A stretch of 64,000 nt of DNA from Primula veris (lineage: Eukaryota > Streptophyta > Magnoliopsida > Ericales > Primulaceae). Made by a program: the position numbers and the translations under genes. Numbering within the stretch: the first letter of the stretch is position 1; the number at the start of each line of letters is the position of its first letter. Below are positions 32,775 through 43,900 of this stretch, piece by piece. The notes under the pieces are model-generated. The model searched no databases and was not told the origin of the DNA. It saw nothing but the letters and a program-made list of their open reading frames with translations. Where the stretch lies: the NCBI GenBank assembly GCA_963682055.1, contig OY821751.1, positions 868,001 to 932,000 of the forward strand, written 5' to 3'.

Positions 32775-35471
32775 ATGAATTACAACTATGGTTATGACAA
32801 CAACCAATGGAATAACAACAACAATGCGAATTCATCCAGTGGCTCAAACGATGAGCTAACTGATTATTCGGAGCACTTTGAAGTTGATGAATTGACTTGG
32901 GAAATAAGGGATGAAATGCTTGCTGATCTTGCTGATGTGGCTGGAAATTGGGGTTTCATCCTTACGATTCGTAGGTCTGGAGGGGGTGATGGGAGCAGAA
33001 CACCGTATGTTGATATTGTGTGTGATAAATCGGGGGTTTACGAAAAAAAGAAACCATCTTCCGTAAAATCAGGTACAAAGAAAAAAGATTGCCCATTTTT
33101 CATTAAAGGTTACGTAGTTAATGGTGAATGGATGTGTCACGTAGAAAATGGACAACATAACCACCCACCTCCAACTTACCTCCAAGGGCAAGCACGACGT
33201 GCTCGTTTAACCCAAGATGAAAAAGAAATTGTTAAAACTTTAAGGCAAAGTAGTTTTAAAGTTGGTGCAATATTAGAGGCCATTAAAAATAGAAATCCTG
33301 ACAATGTATCAAACACTAAAACGATACATAATTTTTTGGCCGGACTGAAATTTAAAGAACGAGATGGTAGAAACCCGATACAGGAACTGTTTAATTTGTT
33401 GGATAGCCATCGCTACACGTTCTACTATAATATGAACCCATCAACCCATTCCCTTGAGAACTTGTTTTTTGCACACCCCGATTCTATAAGGATGTTCAAA
33501 GCTTTTCCTGATGTCTTGTTAATGGATTGTACATATAGGACAAACCGTTTTAATATGTCATTTCTAGAAGTCGTAGGAATGACATCAACGAACCAAACAT
33601 ATTGTTTAGGTTTTGTTTTCATGAGTGACGAGACACAAGAAAGTTATATATGGGCATTGGAAAAATTTAAAGTTACATTGGAGGGGTGTATACTACCTAG
33701 GGTGTTTGTAACCGACAGGGAAATGGCCTTATCAAATGCTTTATCCGTTGTTTTTCCCGATTCTCATCATATTTTGTGCACTTTTCATATTGCAAAAAAT
33801 GTTTTGAAAAACTGCCGTAAAAAGATCCCTGACGAGGAGTGGCAAACGTTTTTAGATGATTGGGGTTTATTGGTTGATTCTGAGTCGATAGAGGAGTACA
33901 ATTATAACCGAACTAATTTCAATACCTCTTACAAATCGTACCCTGCTGTGATTAAGTATGTAGACAAGCTTTTAAATGATTATGCTGAAAAGTTTGTTGC
34001 ATGCTATACCAACCACACAACACATCTAGGTAACAGAACTAGCAATCGAGCCGAACAACAACATGCTAAGCTGAAAAGATCCCTTTCCACTAATACTGGC
34101 ACGCTTGAAACTGTTTGGGTATAGGTGAATAGAATTCTAGAAAAACAGTTTGAGGATATTAAGACGAAGTTGGATAAATGCAAGTCTTATTTTCCACATT
34201 CTGAAAAAACGCCTCTATTTATAAATCTTAGGTCGTATATCACACACTATGCCTTTGATTTATTATTCCAAGAACACAGAAAATGTAGTGGCCAGGCTGA
34301 TGAGAATTGTTCTTGCGGTTTTAAATTGTCTCACGGTTTACCTTGTCATCATATTATGAGTGAACATATTTTATTCGGGAAGCCTCTTCCTCTAGAATAT
34401 ATTCATCCATTCTGGAAAAAATTAGACGTAATTGATGATAATGGGAACACCGATGATTATGGGGTAGAGGGTGATCTAGAAGAGTTTAAAAGTGTTTATG
34501 CTAGCAAAACGAATGTTGAAAAACGGCGTATGAAAACACAACTCCGAGAGATAACCGTACCAGCCAGAACATCCGTCAGTGACCCCGAAGTGAGAGCAAA
34601 TAGGGGGAGACCTAGAAAAGGCGACAAATCTAGTAAGAGGGATAAGTCGGGATGGGAGTATGTGGAGGAACAGAGTGCTGGTGCTAGTAGGGACAAGGGT
34701 AAAGGCAAGGCGGATGAAACACCGGAGGTAAGGGTAAACCCAACTAGGAGGCCGCGAAACCAGAACCCTAAACCCACCCCCAATAGGCCAACCTTCCTGT
34801 ACAGTGACCAAATATGGTTCATGTTACATAGTTACATCGAAACGGTTTATGATGTGCGTGGGGATGGTAACTGTGGGTTCCGGGTAGTTGCAAATGCGAC
34901 GGGTAAACAGCATGGGGAAGATGATTGGTACGCGGTAAGATGTGAATTGTTTCAAGAGCTGCAGCAAATGAAAGGTGTTTATTATGAGCTGTTTGAGAAT
35001 CTTGACTTTGAAGCTTACCGGTATGATTACATTTTATCAAGTTTAAATTTTTATCATGCTACAAATCCCGCACCTTCTGAGAAATGGATGAGATTTCCGT
35101 CGTATGGTTTTTTAATTGCTTCTCATTACAATATGCCAATTGTATTGTTGTCCTTATGGGAAAATCAAAATGGAGAGGTAAACGTGTGGAACTCTACTTT
35201 TTTACCTCTTTATACTGGTCCGCCTCAGGGAACGACATATTGGATCCCGACTGTAATGGTGTTCGTCAACAGTTGTCACTATGCTCAGGTTATTCCTAAA
35301 GAAGAGATCTTCCCAATGCCAGGAATTATAGCACGGTGGGAACAAACACGCACTGAGGCAGCTGCGCCATGGAAGGAACTTTTTCGACCAAATTTCAAAT
35401 TATATATGGCGCTGGAAAAGCAATCGGGGAAGAAAAAAGCAAATGAAGAACCTATAGACCTAAGTCCATAA
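32775..35471 (+). CDS. MULE transposase fused to OTU protease (one in-frame TAG)
   Basis: An intronless frame of 898 codons with one TAG at codon 450 (34122-34124); frames before and after are in register. N-terminus: Asn-rich, then a FAR1/WRKY-GCM-like zinc finger (CPFFIKGY ... HNH, about 95-135). MULE DDE core: D251 in MDCTYRTN, CTFHIAKN, D314 in VTDREMAL, E427 in NRAEQQHAKLK. After the TAG: SWIM zinc finger C512-x-C514-x9-C524-x-H526, a basic linker, then an OTU cysteine-protease domain with D697-G-N-C700 and H835 in NSCHYAQ. MULE transposases cut and paste with 9-bp duplications, as seen here; OTU domains usually remove ubiquitin-like modifiers. The TAG may be a mutation or read through. 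Intact catalytic residues argue for recent activity. Confidence 0.88.
34122..34124 (+). other. In-frame TAG splitting the transposase frame
   Basis: The TAG lies between WV and VNRILEKQFEDIKTKL. There is no frameshift and no credible intron around it. The codon could derive from CAG by one C-to-T change. Confidence 0.85.
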
Positions 35472-36178
35472 TCGGTTTTTTATTTTTAATTTTATGTAAA
35501 TTACTATTTTTTCCAATTTGTTGTAAATTTATATGATGTAAACAAATGTTTAATAAATTTGTTTTATGAAATTTAGTTCTATGAAATTTTGTTGTAAATT
35601 TTGTTTAATTTTGTTGTAAATTTTGTTGTAAATTTTGTTTAATAAATTTGTTTTATGAAATTTATAAGTTTATATTCATGTTTGCATATTGCGTTATACA
35701 AGTGTTAAATACAAACCAAAAAAACTTCACAAAAATTGATGATTTAGTTAATGATTCAATAAATATCAACTTATACACTTGACAAAAATATAACATGAAC
35801 CAAAAACATAAAATTTATCAAATCAACTTTTTTTGTGTAAATTTGTATAAATTTTGTGTTTATTTTTACAGATTGTTAGAATATTCGTAATTTATTTTAT
35901 GTAAAATTTAAAAAATAAGTCATTTTGTTTTTAAATTTGAAAAAAACAAAATGTCTTATTTGAAAAAAATATCAACTTATACACTTGAAAAAAATCAACT
36001 TATACACTTGAAAAAAATATCAAATTATACACTTGAAAAAAATATCAAATTTTAAATATAAGGCATTTTTATGTAAAAAAAAAAATCATGTTTAATTTGA
36101 AAAAAATATTCAGTATTTTAATTTTAATTATTAGAATTTTAATTTTAATTTTTATTTTCAAAAAATCTGTGAAATTAC
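35472..36178. other. 3' flank of the transposase gene
   Basis: AT-rich sequence with short tandem phrases (TTGTTGTAAATTTTGTTTAA; AACTTATACACTTGAAAAAA repeated from 35990). No gene is visible. Confidence 0.5.
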
Positions 36179-36326
36179 ACAGACCGTAGATTAAATCTAC
36201 GGTTTACAGTGATCCACTGTAAACCGTAGATTTAATCTACGGTTTGCATTAAATCAATACAAACCGTAGATTAAATCTACGGTTTACAGTGGATCACTGT
36301 AAACCGTAGATTTAATCTACGGTTCA
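36179..36326. repeat. Right subterminal palindrome cluster
   Basis: Four ACCGTAGAT-NNN-ATCTACGGT palindromes lie in pairs, each pair linked by the smaller palindrome ACAGTGATCCACTGT or ACAGTGGATCACTGT. This is the mirror counterpart of 27716-27824. Confidence 0.85.
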
Positions 36327-36367
36327 CGCGTTTTTTCAGAAATTATGTAGTGTAATAAGTGCACCTC

Positions 36368-36376
36368 CTTTAATTA
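36368..36376. repeat. MULE target-site duplication, right
   Basis: CTTTAATTA is identical to 27668-27676. Confidence 0.9.
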
Positions 36377-37400
36377 AGTTGCCTTTTATTGAAAAGATAT
36401 TTTCCATATCTTCCAAAATCCAAAAGTGGTACAAAATAATTGCAATTACACCTACTAGCAACTCCCACTTATATGGCTTGGATATTTTAAATTAAGTATA
36501 TTATTGCATATATTTTAGCCTTTTTCTTTTACTTATTAGTGGAGTCTTTGGCATAAGGAAAATGATTTGTGTACCCATGTTTTACACTTAAAACATACAC
36601 ATCATGAGAAGTTATGTTTTGATTGGTTCACTTTCGGTCTTGTCTACAAATTCATTACGAATATGACGCTACAAAATAATGTTTGCTTTAATGAGAGTTA
36701 AAAGTTGTCGCAAATTTAAAATGTTGTCACAAATCTATCGCAAATTGACTAAACTGTCACAAAACCGTCACAAAAACCGTCGCTAATAACCTCGTAACAA
36801 AAAAATACCGTCACTAATCCCGTCGCTATTTGAGTATTTTTTGGTAGTGTGAAATTAAAGTGTAAATCGACATTCTTTTATTACATGACGGGGCAAGTTT
36901 AAGTGCAAAACTTATGTGCAACGTTATTATGAATTATGACTACTATATATAAGTGCTATATACAACCCTTATCTTTTACTACGACTAGCTTAATCTGTAG
37001 TTTAAGAATGACGATTTTAGCGACCGCAATTCTAAATTAATTAACAACTGCACATCTTGTTTATCGATCGACACCGTGTTTATTTAGAGCTATATTCCAT
37101 TCTTATTACTCAAACTTTTGAAACTGGGATTGAGAAAGATATAGATTAGGTTCAACACTTATTATGTTAGAAACATAAATTCATTTTATTTTTTTTGTAA
37201 TAACTATGCAAACTGCAATCCATAAGAAATAAATAGCTAATTTACAAATTACAAAGTAGACAAACACGCCCTTAATTGAGTACTGTTGTTGGTAGAAGGC
37301 ATCATTTATTGGTCCACTTCTAGACTTCTATTTAGTCAATCGTTTAAAAGTATGCCAATTGGCTAAAAAGTCTAAATTATTATTTTTTTTATTTTTTTAT
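36377..37400. other. Intergenic flank right of the Mutator-like element
   Basis: No gene was seen apart from the CACTA-type MITE at 36667-36849. Confidence 0.4.
36667..36849 (-). mobile_element. CACTA-type MITE, reverse orientation
   Basis: It starts CGCTACAAAATAATGTTTG (terminal CACTA mutated to CGCTA) and ends GAGTATTTTTTGGTAGTG. The interior matches the 3564 family in reverse orientation (AAACCGTCGCTAATAACC). Confidence 0.75.
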
Positions 37401-37407
37401 TTTTTTT

Positions 37408-37852
37408 TACATGGACTAATATCTTATTTCGTTTTTTTCCTCATTCTTTTGTATTCCCCTTCTATTTACAATTTTTATATTTTTTAGGAACCAGATGTTA
37501 AATATTTAACAGAATTGAAGACACGTGCTGTCACGTGACCCATTTCCGTTAACGGTAGGGGCAAATATTGTTAAATATTGTCAATTCAGGGACAAAGTTA
37601 AAAAAAATGTTGGATAAAGTTAAAAAAAAGCGCAAAAAAAGTAAGCATTATGTGTAAAATGACGTCGGACCGGCCCTGATTTAGACTCATTGTTAACGCG
37701 TTAACGGAAATGGGTCACGTGACATCACGTGTTGTCAATTCTGTTAAGTATTTCACATTTGTTTCTCAAAAAATACAAGTATTGTTAGTAGAGGGAAGCG
37801 GAAGAAAAAAATGATAGTAGGAGACTAAAAAAATAAATGGAAATGTTAGTAC
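37408..37852. mobile_element. Fold-back element with ~150-bp arms
   Basis: The left arm (ACATGGACTAATATC ... GAATTGAAGACACGTG ... GTCACGTGACCCATTTCCGT, then TAACG) is mirrored on the right (CGTTA, ACGGAAATGGGTCACGTGAC, CACGTGTTGTCAATTC ... GAAATGTTAGTAC), separated by about 130 bp. There is no coding sequence. It is a different family from 22766-23272. Confidence 0.7.
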
Positions 37853-39117
37853 AAATAATAAAAACAAAAATAACCCCTAAATTATGTAACAAATAATTTT
37901 AAAATTTTACCTAGAATTATGTCCCCATTGGCACATTTTCGAAAAAGTCATAATAATGGCTATGTGAGAAGTATATTTAGTTTTCATTTTAATATCACAA
38001 AGTTTCAACTTCAATATCAAATTTTCAATTATTTCAAAGGTAGTCCTTCAGATGGTTAATTTTGTTAAACAAGATATGAGAATCCGAAGGAACACGTTCG
38101 TAATGGAAGAAAAACTATTTGAGCCATCATTATATTGAGAAATCCACCCGTATTCCGATCGAATTAAAGGCCACTAAACAAAATAAATCAATTTCATCCC
38201 ACTCACTAAAGCAAACTTATGAACACCATATTGTCACGTAATACAGGTCAAACGATTTTACACACTCAAACACTTGGACTCTTGCATATTTATGTTAAAA
38301 AACCATAAACGATGTAGAAAAAATACATATATAGTTACATCATTTGAGTATATGAATCATAATCTACACGTTAATTGGAGAAATCTAAGTGGTGACATAA
38401 GAGCCCACGAGTTTCTCATAAATTTATAATCTCAAATAACTCAATTTGATGTTAGCACAAATTTATTTAGACAATGGATTTGACATCCTCATAAGAATTC
38501 TATTATCTTTTTATTACTTGAATACTGTAATTTCGACCTAACTTATCTATTAATTAAGTATATACGAAACTATATAGTATTCAACGCTACCCATCTATTT
38601 ACATTTCGACGTTCCTTACAATCTAATCATGCCTTCCTTCACCCTTGAAGTAGAAACTCTATTATATCCATAGCTACTTATTGTTATCACTTACGTCATT
38701 TCATTTGATCACCGGTTTAATTGCTTCGAAAACATAAACAAAGGTATATAGTAATTAATGCTACGAATTCATTTCCATATTGGCACCCCCTTTTTAACCC
38801 AACCCCGACCTCGACCTTTCCTTTGATCATTAATTCAACCGATTCGGAAACTCTTACCGCTTTAATTAAAAGGACTTAAAAAGTTAAATTGTAAACAAAG
38901 GTGCTAAAAAGAAAGTACTTACTTGAGGGGCTATTAATGTAAATTAATGACTTTAAGTAGTTAACTATTAGAGAGAATATTATATTATGCATGTAATATA
39001 TACATAAATATAAATATTAATATTAATATATATATATATATATATACATATATAATAAAGAGGGTCTTGAAAAGTTACCATAATATTATATTACAGTATA
39101 TATATACATAATACATG

Positions 39118-39136
39118 TAGAGAGAGAGAGAGAGAA
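39118..39136. repeat. GA microsatellite
   Basis: A (GA)n run lies upstream of the EDR2-C gene, a position where plant leaders often carry CT/GA runs. Confidence 0.6.
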
Positions 39137-39369
39137 ATGAGACCAGTTGTTTTGAAAAATAATTAACTGGTAAAAAAAATATTTCTTCATTTTTTAATGT
39201 TCTTTTATTTAGTACTTGTGAAAAAAGTATTGTCTCTCATTTTTAATGTTTTTTTTTTCTATTAATGGGAATGGTAAAAAAAATTCAATTTTCTTCATCT
39301 TTCAATATATATATATAATATAATGTAATAAAGAGGGTCTTGAAAAGTTTCCATTTTGAAGTTGAAAGA

Positions 39370-39414
<45 letters not shown>
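39370..39414. repeat. TA microsatellite
   Basis: A (TA)n run of about 45 bp with one TG interruption. Confidence 0.85.
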
Positions 39415-40926
39415 CTAATGGTTTGAAAAGAATGGTAAAAAATATTTCTTTTTTTTTTTGAACTTTTTTTTTCTATTAATGGGATTGGTAAAAGAAATTT
39501 TTTATTTTTCATTTTGATGTTTTTGTTGGGTTTATTGTGAAGACAGTATAATCTCTCATATAGTAAGCTGGAACTCTCTTTTTTTATGTTTTTGTATTAT
39601 TTGAATTGGTAAATTTTTTATTTGTGTTGATTATGTGTTGGAATTCTCTGATTGTGATGTGGAATTTTTGTTGCTGATTAGATTTTCCCTTTTCATTATT
39701 TGTTATAAAAAAAATTTGAGCTTTTTCAATAAATTTAGCATTTCCTGTAGCAGAGGAAGTATTCATAAGTTTGTTTGGTTGCAGCTTTTTAGATTAAATT
39801 GTTTGCTTTATTGTTGATTTTTGCTTAAAAGCTGTTGCAAATCAACCACTTGATACACACTATTTAGCTGGATTTGTTTGCTTTATTTTTTATAATTTGT
39901 AACTTGTAAGTATTATATTTGGTTGATTTTTAGTCATTTTCAAAAATTCAATTTCCATTAAAAGCTGCTGGAAAACAAGCACTTCATAGTTCATATATAA
40001 TATCATAGATATCACTTGAAATAATGGGGAAAAAAAGCATTATAATATGTTGTATTCTTTGCTAATGGTGTACTTAGTTTCATAGATATTATCACCTGAT
40101 TTGATTCTTGTTTTTGTTTTTTAGTCTTAAAATAAAAAGCATATTCCAATGATTAGCCATTTTCTAATGCTTTTATGTAAAGAAACTAGTTTTGTTATTC
40201 TCCAAGTATCAGTGCCATCATAGTTTATGACTATTATTGTTTTTTGTTATATTCCTTTGTCATCTAGCTTGTTGCATGTGAACCACATTACCCTGATTGA
40301 ATATTTTGCTATTTTTTCTTGTACATATTTTCATCTTTGAAAGTTCTGAAATAGTGTGCATTTTCAGTCTAAGTTGTTGCTTCTAAGCTACATTAAACTA
40401 GCTGAGTGTTTATTGGTTTTTTGGTTACTTTCAAGGTTTTATTTCACAATGTTATTTATAGAAACTTATTTCACTGTTTCATTGGTATTTCTTGTTGGTT
40501 TTATCTTGAAGCAATTGGAGCATGTTCATATTGCCTTTTCATGTTTATGGACATTATTAGGTCTTGAAAAAAATCTATTTATCCGGTAACCCTTTCTCTA
40601 CCATTTTGTACAATCCCTTTCATACTTTTGACAGATGAATGGTTACATATGACACCACATTGCTATCCAAACTAGTGGTGTGGTAGATAAATGTGGGAAA
40701 TCTAATAATATAAGAGCTATTTTATTTCTATTTGCTGATTATTTATTTTTTGTCAATTTTTTATGTTCATTACGAATTTCTAGTATCTCGCTGAGGTTAG
40801 GGCTTATGGCATTGTTCGATTTGCATATTTAATGGTTTTAACAGTGAATTGATACCAATTCGTTATGCGGTTATTATTCTTTTTTTGCAGGAAATTGTGT
40901 GATTGATTTCTCTTGTGAAAGATAAT

Positions 40927-43900
40927 ATGGAACAAAAGTTACATAGAAGATTGAGGAAGTGGTTATTCACAAAGGGTGCTTGTATGTCTACGCCACCAGA
41001 CAAAGTTAAAGTAGGAAAAAAGTATCATATCCGACTTTGTAAAAAACACGTAAAGCATTATATTTACATTCCAGCTGGAGCAAGGAAAAAGATAAGCAAT
41101 GCGATAACTTTCAAAACAGATTTCTCTGTAGGCAAGTTTGTGAAAACCACCATCACTTGCAGAAGATCCGTGGTTTCTAGTTCCAAGTTTCACCTTACTC
41201 GGTTGCGGTGGCACCACAGCGCGGTGGAAAATGACGGTAATAATATATCTTACTCCATATCATTGTTGAAAAAAATCATATATACCTTCTTTGGTTAGAA
41301 GTTTTGGTTTTTCGAGCTGGGATGTATTTGGTTGACCAGCTTAAAAGCTGCAATGGTATTGTATACGGTATTACGGTTCAGTTTTCATAAACAAAATCAG
41401 TTTATTGGATTAAAAGTTTATCATATGTGAAATCACTCTATTAAAAAGTATGACAGGTACACTAAGTTTATTGAAGCTTATGCCCATCAAAAGTAAAATG
41501 AGTATATTAAACTGTGTACCAATGGAAAAATCAGTTAATTATAGTGAATGCAATCAAAAGTACCACTAGATAGAAAACAGTATTTTATTTCACTAAATGG
41601 GAAATGAGTCCAAATATGTTGCTAAATGGTTAAATTTTCTGTATTTTTTATCCTTTAAAGCCTCAATATCTATTTGATGAAAACATAAGCTGTATATGTA
41701 TTACAATTGCAGTTATTTGCCAAGATGATACTTGGTTCGACTCGGTTAGTATCCTGGCTTCCGACTCTGATGATGATTTTAGTAGCGTTCATGAAGGTTA
41801 GAAGAATAAAAAAAATCATAATTTTTTTTATTTTTTGTAAAAATTTTTTTGTGTAACACACTCATTTTTCTTTCTTTTACTTTTTTCCATAAAATATAGG
41901 CCCCTTTCCTTGCATTTCAACAGAAGAAGTGCTTCAGTTTGAAACTTCTATGAGCGTTGATGAGATGATTTCAAGAGCAGTAAACGAAGTGCAACAACCT
42001 CCGAAAAGAAAATCAGCAATAATAAGGCTTTCTTTAAAGAGAACATCCGTTGAAGGAGAGGAGAAGAATGAATATCGTAAGTTTACATTTTATATTTCAA
42101 GGGTATGCACATACTTAGCTATCGGTTTAGTTTGTATAGTGTCCTGCAAACATTCTTCATTTAGTGACATATGCCCGATAAGTGACAGAAACTTTAGTTT
42201 TGCTAAATAACCTTATTCATTTTTTTATGATGTCGTAGAAATTGTCAGAGACGGATGGTTAATGAACAAAATATGTTAAAAGAACGGATAAGTTGGTGTA
42301 CAAGATGTCAAAATTAACACTCAAAGATGTACATGATTACCAATTTTTTATTTATATATTGACGGAAGTAACTTAAAAAAATACAAAGTTCAGTGATCAA
42401 AGTACAATTAACTCAAATTTGATCTTTTTTATAATTCGGAATCCTTTCTACTTTTAAATTTCAAATGGTATTTGATTTAATTCTTTCTTTCTATACACCC
42501 TCGGCTCCGTGAACAAATGGTTTCAGGTATACAGGATGAATTTAAAATTCTATATTTTGTTTTGATATTTTAGGTACATCAACGAAATTGTTGTATCGCC
42601 CCAGGGCCGGATTTACAATTCCGTGTCGCAATGAAGAGAAGCCGATTCCAGGATGTTGGTTCGAAATTGAGCCCTCAAACTTTAAGCTACGTGGAGATAA
42701 TTATTTCAAGTATGTTCGTAAAATTGATTTTTAAAATTTGATAAGCAATATTTTGAAGGTTTCAACTAGTATATGCTTGATAAAATATTTAACTAAATAA
42801 GTAAGTAATATGCAGAGACAAACGGAAATATCCCGCTCCAAATTGCTGTCCTTATACTCCGTTTGGCGTTGACTTATTTGTGTGTCCAAAAAAAGTTCAT
42901 CACATTGCTCAACATCTTGACCTTCCTCATATTAATGCTGATGTAGATTTACCTGCTCTCTTGATCGTCAATATTCAGGTATTAGAACGTTATTTCTGTG
43001 GCGTTAAAGTGCTGTTGCGACTGGAAATGAAAATGAGAGTTTATCAACTTAGAGCACTTAATTGTAGATTTTGAGCAAATGAGATGGATTTTCGACGATT
43101 TGAATAATTGGAGTTGGGATTGTTTGGTTGCAGCTTGTGTGCTGAACTTACTTGCTTTCTTTCTTTCTTTTAAGATGCAGTGCATTTACGTTACTTTTTT
43201 TTCTGGTTATTCTGTCCGATAAGATCTACAAGTTTTAAGTTGGAAAGTAGCTTTTTGTACTGCCCCCAATTAAGTTTGCGTATTTGCTTAAAAGCTGCAG
43301 CCAACCAAGCCTTAGCTCACGCTTCTAGGTTTTTCAGGGGCACACAACCAGAAAGCTTAGTTTTTCATTTGGTCAATAGATGCATTTCGGATTTAAGGGG
43401 AAAAAAAGTTGGTCCTTAAAGCTGCCACCAAAGTAGCACTTACTCTAGCAGTTATGGCTTATTCAACATCTTCTCGTTGTATACTCGTTTTATGATTGTT
43501 TTTGTTTTCACTTTTCAGCTACCAACTTATCCTACTCAACTATTTCCAGGCGATTGCGACGGGGAGGGCTTGAGCCTCGTACTCTATTTTAAACTTTCCG
43601 ATAATTATAAAAAAGAAATATCTCCTCAGTTTCAAGAAAGCATAAAGGTACCTTGGCTAGTATTTATGCTTATATTTATAAACAGAAATATCTGTCGCTG
43701 CATTTTCGTGTTGCAAAAATAGCAGTTAGGATGATAATTAGTAAATATATGTACTAATTAGAGCGTTAATATCCTTTTTTTCTTGTTTGATGTTTATATG
43801 ACCAATTTATATCAGGTTGTGATAATGTTACTTTTTTATGTAGAGATTAGTGGACGATGATATGGAAAAAGTTAAAGGATTTGCTAGAGAATCAACAGTT

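Larger units (their letters stand above)
27677..36367 (+). mobile_element. Complete 8,691-bp Mutator-like element (PMD + MULE-OTU)
   Basis: The outer ends are inverted repeats: left GAGGTGCTCTTAAAGCACTAC, right (reverse complement) GAGGTGCACTTATTACACTAC, with similarity continuing for about 50 bp (TTCTG, AACGC, CCGTAGAT). The element is bounded on both sides by the identical 9-mer CTTTAATTA, the target-duplication length expected of Mutator elements. It carries a plant-mobile-domain gene (29116-31465) and a MULE transposase-OTU gene (32775-35471), subterminal 21-bp palindromes at both ends and a telomere-like array in the middle. Intact boundaries and long open frames suggest a fairly young insertion, although one TAG interrupts the transposase frame. 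Confidence 0.92.
37853..40926. other. Upstream region and 5' UTR intron of the EDR2-C gene
   Basis: The first coding exon of the EDR2-C gene starts just after an acceptor (TTTTTTTGCAG, 40890), so at least one non-coding leader exon must lie upstream, probably after the GA microsatellite at 39118-39136. TA microsatellites are at 39018-39053 and 39370-39414. GTTTGGTTGCAGC-family remnants occur at 39765-39990. No other gene was seen. Confidence 0.45.

Noticed and set aside
34476..34822. Minus-strand frames of about 110 codons
   Set aside because: They are antisense shadows of the linker between the SWIM and OTU domains of the transposase.
27700..36349. CACTA (En/Spm) transposon, because CACTAC and GTAGTG frame the element
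   Set aside because: Similarity of the ends continues outward to GAGGTGC, and the duplication is 9 bp rather than 3 bp; the encoded transposase is MULE-type.
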